Shown here one piece after another: positions 17,742 through 25,021 of a stretch of DNA of 64,000 nt; positions within the stretch are counted from its first letter, which is position 1, and each line of letters begins with the position of its first letter. The notes under the pieces were generated by a model. It made no database searches. It saw only the letters and a list, made by a program, of their open reading frames with translations, and had not been told where the DNA came from. Source of the DNA: Nitrobacter sp051535235 (GTDB lineage: Bacteria; Pseudomonadota; Alphaproteobacteria; Rhizobiales; Xanthobacteraceae); the NCBI RefSeq assembly GCF_051535235.1, contig NZ_JBPPLZ010000007.1:140099-204098 (forward strand), written 5' to 3'. Both the position numbers and the translations under genes were made by a program.

Positions 17742-19766
17742 ATGCCGGCTGTGAGTCTGGATCTGGACGCGAGGGTGACGCCACGGAGAGCCGGTTTCGG
17801 CGACGGGGCGATGGCATCGGCCGTTATCGCCGCCCTCGTGATCTGCGGGCTGTATGTCGGCCGCGAGATTTTCGTCCCCATTGCGCTGGCGGTGCTTCTG
17901 AGCTTCGTGCTTGCTCCGCTGGTGGAAATTCTGGAGCGATGGCATTTTCCTCGCGCCGCCAGCGTGCCGGTCGTGGTCGTGGTCGCCTTTATCGCGATCT
18001 TCGCGCTCGGCAGCCTGATCGCGAACGAGGTCAGGCATCTGGCCGAGGGCCTGCCCCGCTACCAGCAGACCATGCAGCAGAAAATCCAGTCGCTGCGGGC
18101 GTTGACCTCGACAGGGGCGCTCGATCGCGCGGCGGATATTCTTCAGACGCTGGGCAAGGAAATCAACGTACCGCAGACGCCGTCAACGGCGCCGTCGCTG
18201 TCGTCTGAAACGCCCGGCGAGGCAAAGCCGATCCCGGTCGAGGTGCGTTCTCCGCCGCCGTCCGCCCTCGAAAGCATCCTGGCGCTCATCAGTCCGCTGC
18301 TGCACCCGCTGGCGACGGTGGGCGTCGTCATCGTGTTCGTGGTCTTCATTCTTTTTCAGCGGGAGGACCTGCGTAACCGGGTCATCAAACTGGCAGGCTC
18401 GAACGATCTGCAATCCGCGACCGCGGCGATCGACGACGCGGCGGGTCGCCTCAGCCGTTTCTTTCTGATGCAGGTTGCGCTCAACACCAGCTTCGGCGTG
18501 CTGGTGGGCCTCGGCCTTCTGGTGATCGGCGTTCCCAGCGCCATCCTCTGGGGAATCCTGGCTGCGATCCTGCGGTTCGTGCCCTATGTCGGCGTCTTCA
18601 TCGCGGCGTTCTTTCCGCTGACGCTGTCTGTGGCGGTCGATCCCGGCTGGTCGATGCTGCTATGGGCGGGCGCGACCATTTTCCTGACGGAACTCATGAT
18701 CGGCCAGGTGTTCGAACCTTTGCTCGTCGGGCACAGCAGCGGATTGTCTCCCGTGGCCGTTGTCGCCTCGGCGACGTTCTGGACCGCGCTGTGGGGGCCG
18801 ATCGGCCTTGTCCTTGCGACTCCATTGACGGTGTGCCTCGTCGTGCTGGGCCGCCACGTCGAGCATCTCAGGTTTCTCGACATCCTTCTCGGCGATCGTC
18901 CGGCGTTGTCTCCGCCGGAACTGTTTTATCAGAGGATGCTGGCCAACGATCCGGCCGAGGCCGTCGATACGGCGGAAGAGTTTCTGAAGGAGAGTTCGCT
19001 CGCCGAATACTACGAGACCGTCGCGTTGAAGGGATTGATGCTGGCGCAGGCCGACCTCAGGCGCGGCCGGTTGGTGCCTGATCGTCTGGCCGAAATCAAG
19101 GATAGCGTCGCCGAGGTGGTCGACGATCTCTCCTCCGAGTTCGATGACGTTCCGACCGGAGGCCGGACGAAGGAAGCGGAAGCCGCCGACGCGATTGAAG
19201 AAACGGCCAATGCGCCGATGCCCGAACTTCCATTCATTATTCGCGAAGGCCTTCCGCCGGACTGGCAGTCCGAATGTCCGGTGCTGTGCGTCGCCGAACG
19301 CAGCGATCTCGACGAGGCGGCCGCGATGTGTCTCGCCCAGATCCTGTCGAAGCATGGTCTCGAAGCGCGGGCTGCGAGGAAGGAGGAAACCTCGACAAGC
19401 GGAATATTCCGGCTTGCCGGCTCCGGCGTGAGACTGGTGTGCGTGTCGACCCTGGAGGACGGGAGCACCGCCCACACCCGCCATCTCGTGCGCAGACTGC
19501 GGCGCAAGATGCCGCAGGCGCGCATCCTTGTCTGTTGCTGGGGGCGGACCAACACCGGGATGACCCGCGATCACCTCAACGCCGACGCCGTGGCGGACAA
19601 TCTGGGGGAAGCCGCCGCCTATTGCCTGTCGCTGGTCGAGCAAACTGCCGCGCAGGACAACGGCGCCAGGCCGCGAGCCGCATCCCGGCCGGCCGTTTCC
19701 GGGCGGGGGGCCGAGCGGAAGGCAGGGCGGCCCGAGCGAAAGGCGGACCGCGCCGGACCTTCATGA
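17742..19766 (+). CDS. AI-2E/PerM family exporter with extra C-terminal domain
   Basis: A 674-residue protein. Residues about 25-365 form the eight-segment AI-2E/PerM transporter fold: IFVPIALAVLLSFVLAPLVE near the N-terminus, and LWGILAAILRFVPYVGVFIA and a conserved GP[IV]GLVLATPLTVCLVV block later. Family members are proton-coupled exporters of various small molecules; the substrate here is unknown. The family is usually about 350-400 residues. Here a cytosolic addition of about 300 residues follows: first helical (FLKESSLAEYYETVALKGL), then a Rossmann-like part (CPVLCVAERSDLDEAAA to ARILVCCWG). Confidence 0.82.
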   Translation: MPAVSLDLDARVTPRRAGFGDGAMASAVIAALVICGLYVGREIFVPIALAVLLSFVLAPLVEILERWHFPRAASVPVVVVVAFIAIFALGSLIANEVRHLAEGLPRYQQTMQQKIQSLRALTSTGALDRAADILQTLGKEINVPQTPSTAPSLSSETPGEAKPIPVEVRSPPPSALESILALISPLLHPLATVGVVIVFVVFILFQREDLRNRVIKLAGSNDLQSATAAIDDAAGRLSRFFLMQVALNTSFGVLVGLGLLVIGVPSAILWGILAAILRFVPYVGVFIAAFFPLTLSVAVDPGWSMLLWAGATIFLTELMIGQVFEPLLVGHSSGLSPVAVVASATFWTALWGPIGLVLATPLTVCLVVLGRHVEHLRFLDILLGDRPALSPPELFYQRMLANDPAEAVDTAEEFLKESSLAEYYETVALKGLMLAQADLRRGRLVPDRLAEIKDSVAEVVDDLSSEFDDVPTGGRTKEAEAADAIEETANAPMPELPFIIREGLPPDWQSECPVLCVAERSDLDEAAAMCLAQILSKHGLEARAARKEETSTSGIFRLAGSGVRLVCVSTLEDGSTAHTRHLVRRLRRKMPQARILVCCWGRTNTGMTRDHLNADAVADNLGEAAAYCLSLVEQTAAQDNGARPRAASRPAVSGRGAERKAGRPERKADRAGPS

Positions 19767-19842
19767 CGTCCGCCTGCCGCCGCGATCGGTGTTGACTTGC
19801 CTGGTCCCGCTTGTTGGTGTGAAAGGAGCTTGGAGAGAGGCG

Positions 19843-20613
19843 ATGGACGACTGGAGTGCCGAGCAATACCTGAAGTTCGAGGACGAACGAACGCGCCCGT
19901 CGCGCGATCTGCTGGCGCAGGTTCCGCTGAGCGCGCCGCGCAAGGCCGTCGATATCGGCTGCGGTCCGGGTAATTCCACCGAACTGCTGGTCGAGCGCTG
20001 GCCGCAGGTTGAGATCATCGGCATCGATACATCCGCCGATATGTTGCGGCGGGCGCGCGAGCGGCTGCCAGAACAGACGTTCATCGAAGCCAACGTCACG
20101 CACTGGGTTCCGCCGGCGAACACCGATCTTCTGTTCGCCAATGCGATCTTCCAGTGGGTGCCGGATCACCTGCGCCAGTTGCAGCGCCTGCTCGAGGCCT
20201 TGCCGTCAGGCGGCGTGCTGGCGGTGCAGATGCCGGACAATCTCGACGAACCCAGTCACGTCATGATGCGCGAGGTGGCTCATTCGGGACCGTGGCGGGA
20301 AACACTTGCGAACGCCGCGCGGGCGAAAGACAGGCTGTTGCGGCCGGGCGGCTACTACGACGCGCTGCGGCCGCTGTGTCGGCGCATCGAGATCTGGCAT
20401 ACCATTTATAATCATGTCCTGGCGGAGGCTGCGGCGATCGTCGAATGGGTGAAGGGCACCGGGCTGCGGCCCTTCCTCGATCCGCTCGAGCCTGCCGAGA
20501 GAAAGGAATTCCTGCGCGAATACACCGCGCATATCGCCGCCGCCTATCCGTTGCAGGCGGACGGCAAGGTGCTGCTGCGCTTTCCGCGTTTCTTCCTGGT
20601 CGCGATCAGGTGA
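19843..20613 (+). CDS. tam: Trans-aconitate 2-methyltransferase
   Basis: A 256-residue class I SAM-dependent methyltransferase. The start MDDWSAEQYLKFEDERTRP and motif I VDIGCGPGNSTELL match Tam, as does the block LAVQMPDNLDEPSHVMMREV. It methylates trans-aconitate, a by-product that inhibits aconitase. The ATG at 19843 is preceded by GAGAGAGG and matches the family N-terminus; an upstream in-frame start at 19789 would add an unrelated stretch. It is cytoplasmic and transcribed with the same strand as the exporter gene upstream. Confidence 0.92.
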   Translation: MDDWSAEQYLKFEDERTRPSRDLLAQVPLSAPRKAVDIGCGPGNSTELLVERWPQVEIIGIDTSADMLRRARERLPEQTFIEANVTHWVPPANTDLLFANAIFQWVPDHLRQLQRLLEALPSGGVLAVQMPDNLDEPSHVMMREVAHSGPWRETLANAARAKDRLLRPGGYYDALRPLCRRIEIWHTIYNHVLAEAAAIVEWVKGTGLRPFLDPLEPAERKEFLREYTAHIAAAYPLQADGKVLLRFPRFFLVAIR

Positions 20614-20741
20614 GGCCGCGAGCCACGCGATTGCAGGACACGGAAGCGAACGCCGCGCTGCATTTTGCCGCGGTGCATCCTCTCGATTCCGTCATGGCGA
20701 ATGGAATAGAAGGCTTCTCCCTTCCACGATGAGACCGCGTG

Positions 20742-21329
20742 ATGTCCCCGACGCCTGAATCTCCGCAAATTGTGAAGAGGGCCGCCCTGCGCCCGTTGCC
20801 GATGCTGATCTTTTCCTCGCGCTGGCTGCAGTTGCCGCTCTATATCGGCCTCATCATCGCCCAGGGCGTCTATGTCGTCCTGTTCCTGAAGGAGTTGTGG
20901 CATCTTATCGCGCACTCCTTCGATTTCACCGAGCAGCAGATCATGCTGGTGGTGCTTGGCCTTATCGACGTGGTGATGATCTCGAATCTTCTGGTGATGG
21001 TCATTGTCGGCGGCTACGAGACCTTCGTGTCGCGACTTAATCTCGAGGGCCACCCGGACGAGCCGGAGTGGCTCAGCCATGTCAACGCCAGCGTTCTCAA
21101 GATCAAGCTGGCGATGGCGATCATCGGCATCTCGTCGATTCATCTGCTGCGGACCTTCATCGAGGCTGGAAACCTCGGCAGCGCGGCGCGCCCCACGAAT
21201 TACACCGAAAGCGGCGTGATGTGGCAGACCATCATCCATCTCGTATTCATCGTTTCGGCGATCGGCATCGCGCTCGCGGATCGCATCTCGAGCGGGTCGA
21301 ACGGGACGCACGGCCAGGCGGAGCATTGA
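20742..21329 (+). CDS. UPF0114 (YqhA-like) membrane protein
   Basis: A 195-residue protein with four membrane segments and the conserved family block VMISNLLVMVIVGGYETFVS, followed by the conserved VNASVLKIKLAMAIIGISSI stretch. The function of the family is unknown. ATG at 20742 follows a GTG at 20739; either would work. Its stop is 2 bp before the start of the lytic transglycosylase gene, so the two are very probably translated from one mRNA. Confidence 0.9.
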   Translation: MSPTPESPQIVKRAALRPLPMLIFSSRWLQLPLYIGLIIAQGVYVVLFLKELWHLIAHSFDFTEQQIMLVVLGLIDVVMISNLLVMVIVGGYETFVSRLNLEGHPDEPEWLSHVNASVLKIKLAMAIIGISSIHLLRTFIEAGNLGSAARPTNYTESGVMWQTIIHLVFIVSAIGIALADRISSGSNGTHGQAEH

Positions 21330-21331
21330 GC

Positions 21332-22585
21332 ATGGCGGCTGCCGGCTGGAATATGCTGCGGCGGCTTGCGATCGCGATCATGGTCGTGCTCGCTCTCGGT
21401 GTCGGAGTGCCGCCGGCGCAGGCGGCCGATGCCGGCTTCACGCAGTTCATCGCTTCGCTGTGGCCCGAGGCGCAACAGGCTGGCGTCTCGCGCGCGACCT
21501 TCGATGCCGTGACGGCGACATTGGAGCCTGACTACAAGCTTCCCGACCTGATCCTGCCCGGCCGGCCCGCGACCGGCGCGCCGTCGCAGGCGGAATTCGT
21601 CCAGGTGCCGGCAGATTACATCAAGGAGGGCAGCATCGCGCGGCTGGCGACTGAGGGGCAGCGGCTGATGCAGAAATATCGCCCGACGCTGAGCGCGATC
21701 GAAAAGCGGTTCGGCGTGCCGGCGCCGATCATCCTTGCGATCTGGGGCCGCGAAACCGATTACGGCCGCTACACGCTGCCTTACGACGCGATGCGCGTGC
21801 TGGCGACGCAGGCTTATGTCGGCCGCCGCAAGGACCAGTACCGCACCGAATTCATCGACGGGCTGCTGCTGTTGCAGCACGGGGATGTCTCGCGCAAGAA
21901 CTTCCGCGCATCGTGGGGCGGCGCCACCGGCCTCACGCAGTTTCTGCCGTCCGAACTCGCCAAACACGGCGTCGATTTCGACGGCGATGGCCGCGTCGAT
22001 ATCTGGACCTCGGTGCCCGATGCGCTCGCCTCGGCCGCACAGCAACTGGTCAACAAGGGCTGGCAGGCGGGCGTGCGCTGGGCCTACGAGGTGCGCGCAC
22101 CGGCGAACGTGGATTGCACGGAGGGCGTGCCGGAGGTGACCAGGCCGATCGGCGAATGGCTGCGCGAGGGATTTTTGCCTGTGCGGGGACAACAACTGAC
22201 CGCAACGGAGCGCGCGCAGGGCGCATCGCTGCTGCAACCTGAAGGGATTTATGGCCCCTCGTTTCTCACCACCAAAAACTACTTCGTCATCAAGGAATAC
22301 AATTTCTCCGACCTCTACGTGCTGTTCGTCGGCCATCTCGCCGATCGCATGACGAGTCCGCTGCCGTTCGCGACGCCGTGGTCGGCATCGACCCAGTTGC
22401 GAAGCCGCGACGTCGAGGCGATGCAACGCCATCTGACGCGGGTCGGCCTGTACAAAGACAAGATCGACGGCAAGGCCGGGATGCTGACGCGCGCAGCCCT
22501 CGGCGCCTACCAGAAATCGGCCAAACTCAAAGTTGATTGCTGGCCGAGCGATGCGGTGCTGCGCGCAATGAATGGCGCGCGCTGA
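21332..22585 (+). CDS. Lytic murein transglycosylase, MltB-like
   Basis: A 417-residue exported enzyme that cleaves the glycan strands of peptidoglycan. The signal peptide is at about residues 1-31 (cleaved after AQAAD). The MltB-type SLT_2 domain spans about residues 35-335 with catalytic Glu about 141 in IWGRETDYG and the typical GATGLTQFLPSE block. A peptidoglycan-binding domain is at the C-terminus (DVEAMQRHLTRVGLYKDKID). It is probably coupled to the UPF0114 gene just upstream. Confidence 0.93.
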   Translation: MAAAGWNMLRRLAIAIMVVLALGVGVPPAQAADAGFTQFIASLWPEAQQAGVSRATFDAVTATLEPDYKLPDLILPGRPATGAPSQAEFVQVPADYIKEGSIARLATEGQRLMQKYRPTLSAIEKRFGVPAPIILAIWGRETDYGRYTLPYDAMRVLATQAYVGRRKDQYRTEFIDGLLLLQHGDVSRKNFRASWGGATGLTQFLPSELAKHGVDFDGDGRVDIWTSVPDALASAAQQLVNKGWQAGVRWAYEVRAPANVDCTEGVPEVTRPIGEWLREGFLPVRGQQLTATERAQGASLLQPEGIYGPSFLTTKNYFVIKEYNFSDLYVLFVGHLADRMTSPLPFATPWSASTQLRSRDVEAMQRHLTRVGLYKDKIDGKAGMLTRAALGAYQKSAKLKVDCWPSDAVLRAMNGAR

Positions 22586-22625
22586 CCTTGAGCGTTTCCC
22601 GTTTCGACGAAACGCGGTCACCTGA

Positions 22626-22706
22626 CGTCATTGCGAGCGAAGCGAAGCAATCCAGCCTTCTTCCGGAGCTTTCTGGATTGCTTCGGCGCGAGGCGCCTCG
22701 CATGAC
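22626..22706. repeat. Palindromic repeat, CATTGCGAGCGAAGC family
   Basis: CGTCATTGCGAG at the left end pairs with CTCGCATGACG at the right, and GAAGCAATCCAG pairs with CTGGATTGCTTC inside. This is a widespread non-coding palindromic family in rhizobia and relatives. A related, shorter copy is at 57611-57663. Confidence 0.8.
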
Positions 22707-22737
22707 GGCACTTGATTCCATGTAACGATGAATGACT

Positions 22738-22810
22738 ATGGAGCGCTTTCGAGCGAAGCATGTCCTCGGGCTTGATCCGAAGATGGTTTCGGTTCGCGTG
22801 AAGAACCGCG
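22738..22810. repeat. Intergenic repeat, GAAGCATGTCC family
   Basis: Contains TTTCGAGCGAAGCATGTCC then GGGCTTGATCC and a GGTTCGCGTGAAG tail. The same order of blocks recurs around 27130, 40585 and, inverted, around 44450. Confidence 0.75.
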
Positions 22811-22840
22811 CCAGACACCAGGCGCTGAACGTCATCGACA

Positions 22841-22872
22841 AAAGAAAAACCCGGCCAGGAGGCCGGGTTTCT
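22841..22872 (-). terminator. Rho-independent terminator
   Basis: On the minus strand AAACCCGGCC pairs with GGCCGGGTTT, followed by TTTCTTT. It lies 27 bp after the stop of the minus-strand gene ending at 22899. Confidence 0.88.
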
Positions 22873-22898
22873 GAAGTCGTATCGTTCGAGGGTCCGGA

Positions 22899-23177
22899 TC
22901 AGTCGCAAACCCGGATGCGGCGGAAGCGCCAGCCATATCCGTCCCAGAACCTCTCGCGCACCATGTGGCATGGTGGTTCTTCCACATAGACCGGAGCCGG
23001 CGCGGCATAGGCCGGACGGCTGTTGGCAATTGCGCCGCCGATAAGGGCGCCGCCGATCAAACCTCCAGCGATACCGGCTGCGACGTCGCCGCCGCCCGCA
23101 TGTGCCTGCGGAGCCGTCGCTACCGAACCTCCCGCAACCGTAGCAGCCGCGAGAAGGGCGAAAACTGTCTTCTTCAT
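22899..23177 (-). CDS. Small secreted Gly/Ala-rich protein
   Basis: A 92-residue protein with a signal peptide (MKKTVFALLAAATVAGGSVA, cleaved near AQAHAGG). A glycine-zipper-like stretch follows (AGIAGGLIGGALIGGAIANS). The C-terminal block is RFWDGYGWRFRRIRVCD with one more Cys in EPPCHMV. The next gene upstream encodes a paralogue with the same C-terminal block. It is probably periplasmic or outer-membrane associated. The function is unknown. ATG 23177 is chosen because the signal peptide begins there. Confidence 0.75.
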   Translation of the reverse strand: MKKTVFALLAAATVAGGSVATAPQAHAGGGDVAAGIAGGLIGGALIGGAIANSRPAYAAPAPVYVEEPPCHMVRERFWDGYGWRFRRIRVCD

Positions 23178-23405
23178 CTTGAAGTCTCTCCTGAGAGTAG
23201 CACCACGACCGGGCGCAGGTTTAAAGCAACTTGCAACGCCGCCGTTCAATCGGCTGTCCCACCCCGAAGCGCCTGACATCAACCCGATGCAAACGTTCGC
23301 AAGTCAGTTGGCCGAAATAACGGCTTTTTCAGGCCATCACGCTCAGCCTTCCGGAAAACGCCGATAGTACAATCCGGAAATTGATTCGATAAGGCCGCCG
23401 CTGAA

Positions 23406-23729
23406 TCAGCCGCACACCCGTACCCGCCGAATCCGCCAGCCATAGCCGTCCCAGAAGCGCTGGCGCTGCCAATAGCAGCCGGGCGCCGCGACATAGCCCG
23501 GGCCGTAATAGCCGTAGCCGGGGCCATAGTATCCGTATCCCGGACCGTAATATCCGGGGCCGTAATAATAACCCGGTCCGGCCAGCGCTCCGCCGAGGAT
23601 GGCGCCGCCGATCAATCCGCCAACGACGCCGGCAGCGACGCGGCCACCGCGTGCTTCGGCGGCTTGAGGCGCGGCAACGGCCGTGACCAGCGCGGCGGCA
23701 GTCGCCAAGGCCAACATTTGTCTCTTCAT
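23406..23729 (-). CDS. Secreted Gly/Tyr-rich protein, paralogue of neighbour
   Basis: A 107-residue protein with a signal peptide (ends near AAEARGG), a glycine-zipper stretch (AAGVVGGLIGGAILGGALAG), then GPGYYYGPGYYGPGYGYYGP-type repeats, and the C-terminal RFWDGYGWRIRRVRVCG block shared with the protein at 22899-23177. AAGGTGAAGCC precedes the ATG at 23729. The tyrosine repeats suggest an extended surface or periplasmic segment. The pair probably arose by duplication. Confidence 0.75.
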   Translation of the reverse strand: MKRQMLALATAAALVTAVAAPQAAEARGGRVAAGVVGGLIGGAILGGALAGPGYYYGPGYYGPGYGYYGPGYGYYGPGYVAAPGCYWQRQRFWDGYGWRIRRVRVCG

Positions 23730-24034
23730 GGCTTCACCTTTTCTCCTGCGTCCATCCACAACAATCTGGGTGCTGTGGATGGACGATTTCACATCCGGTT
23801 TGAACGATTAATGAACGTGGCGGCCCGATGATGCCACGATCCGGAATTTAATGTGAAAATTTGATTATGTATTTCAGTAGGTTACATCATATCGGGAAGA
23901 AGGGCGGCGAGATCTGGCTGCATCGCTCCTCCGGCAGTTTGGAATAGCTTCAAAAAGCCGGTTTTCCCTTTGCGTTTCGCGACGTGCTCCAACAATATTG
24001 GCCCGGGTCCGCGTGCCACTATTGGGTTCCGTTT
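23730..24034. other. AT-rich intergenic region
   Basis: This 305-bp gap between divergent genes is markedly AT-richer than its surroundings around 23780-23890. It should hold the promoters of the secreted-protein gene (minus) and of bfd (plus). I see no convincing Irr box here. Confidence 0.3.
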
Positions 24035-24298
24035 ATGATTGTTTGTTCCTGTAACGTATTGACCGATCACGATGTTCGCTCCGCCGTAACAGCACCGGAC
24101 GACCTGCGTCGCTCTCCCCGGCAGGTCTACGGATGTCTCGGATGCAGTGCCGAATGCGGTCGATGTGCCCGAACGATCAGATCCATCATCAAGGAAGCGC
24201 TGGGCGCTTGTGCCCGGAAATGTTGCGAAGGGTGTCCCCACTCCGCAATGCACGCAGAAGTCGAGCAAATTCAAATTCAGACCGAAATCACCCTCTGA
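24035..24298 (+). CDS. bfd: Bacterioferritin-associated ferredoxin
   Basis: An 87-residue BFD-like [2Fe-2S] protein that donates electrons to bacterioferritin so that stored Fe(III) is released. The N-terminus is MIVCSCNVLTDHDV and the second ligand pair is YGCLGCSAECGRCARTIRSI, giving C-x-C and C-x2-C. After the normal fold there is an additional Cys-rich stretch (CARKCCEGCPH) and a tail of about 20 residues. ATG 24035 is chosen by the family N-terminus. bfr follows on the same strand 176 bp later. Confidence 0.9.
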   Translation: MIVCSCNVLTDHDVRSAVTAPDDLRRSPRQVYGCLGCSAECGRCARTIRSIIKEALGACARKCCEGCPHSAMHAEVEQIQIQTEITL

Positions 24299-24395
24299 CG
24301 TCCCATTACCACATCGCCGAAAGCCTTTTTGGCCTCGCTTTGCCGGCGGATGGCTGACCGTCCTTTCTTGGGGGTTGTTGCGCTGCCGAATCTGA

Positions 24396-24412
24396 TTTAG
24401 AAGTATTCTAAA
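24396..24412. promoter_or_regulatory. Iron control element (Irr box) before bfr
   Basis: TTTAGAAGTATTCTAAA is a perfect 7-3-7 inverted repeat and fits the iron control element bound by Irr in Rhizobiales. It lies 62 bp before the bfr start codon. From what is known of Irr, it would repress bfr when iron and heme are scarce. Confidence 0.85.
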
Positions 24413-24474
24413 TTAGGTCGGCGGGCGCGACGGCCGCCTGCCAGCATCAAAACATATAGAACAGGAGCTGCTCC

Positions 24475-24957
24475 ATGAAGGGCGAACCGAAAGTTATTGA
24501 ATACCTGAACAAGGCGCTTCGCCACGAACTGACCGCCATCAACCAGTATTGGCTGCATTACCGGTTGCTGGACAACTGGGGCATCAAGGATCTTGCGAAG
24601 AAATGGCGCGCCGAATCCATCGAGGAAATGGAACACGCCGACAAGCTGATCGACCGCATCATCTTCCTTGATGGTTTTCCGAATCTGCAGGTGCTCGATC
24701 CCCTGCACATCGGCCAGAACGTCGGCGAGGTGATGGATTGCGATCTCAAGGCGGAATATTCGGCGCGCGCGCTTTATGAAGAGGCCGCGACCCACTGCCA
24801 CAGCGTGAAGGACTACGTCACCCGCGACCTCTTCGAGAGCCTGATGAAGGACGAGGAAAGCCATATCGACTTCCTCGAAACCCAGATCGATCTCATCAAG
24901 AAGATCGGCGTCGAGCTTTACTCGCAGAAACATATCGGCGAAATGGATCACGACTGA
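24475..24957 (+). CDS. bfr: Bacterioferritin
   Basis: A 160-residue heme-containing iron-storage protein that assembles as a 24-mer and stores iron as ferric mineral. Ferroxidase ligands are in place: Glu18 in RHELTA, Glu51 and His54 in ESIEEMEHADKL, and a later DEESHIDFLE pair. The heme-ligand Met52 is present. Length equals the family norm. It is preceded by an AGGAGC ribosome site and an Irr box, and by bfd. Confidence 0.97.
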   Translation: MKGEPKVIEYLNKALRHELTAINQYWLHYRLLDNWGIKDLAKKWRAESIEEMEHADKLIDRIIFLDGFPNLQVLDPLHIGQNVGEVMDCDLKAEYSARALYEEAATHCHSVKDYVTRDLFESLMKDEESHIDFLETQIDLIKKIGVELYSQKHIGEMDHD

Positions 24958-24978
24958 TCGCGAGCTTCCGCTTTCCGA

Positions 24979-25011
24979 AAAAGCCGGCGCCTTCGAGCGC
25001 CGGCTTTTTTT
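24979..25011. terminator. Rho-independent terminator, bfr / oligopeptidase
   Basis: GCCGGCGC pairs with GCGCCGGC, with AAAA on the left and TTTTTTT on the right. It lies between the convergent genes bfr and the oligopeptidase B gene and can act for both. Confidence 0.92.
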
Positions 25012-25021
25012 GCGTCTGTCG

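Noticed and set aside
18660..19643. 327-codon open frame on the minus strand
   Set aside because: Antisense shadow of the AI-2E/PerM-type gene.
22500..23000. Possible CRISPR because of clustered repeats
   Set aside because: The repeats belong to different palindromic families, are not evenly spaced and have no spacers; no cas gene is present anywhere in the window.
23882..24274. 130-codon minus-strand frame
   Set aside because: Antisense of bfd, whose cysteine pattern and neighbour bfr support the plus strand.
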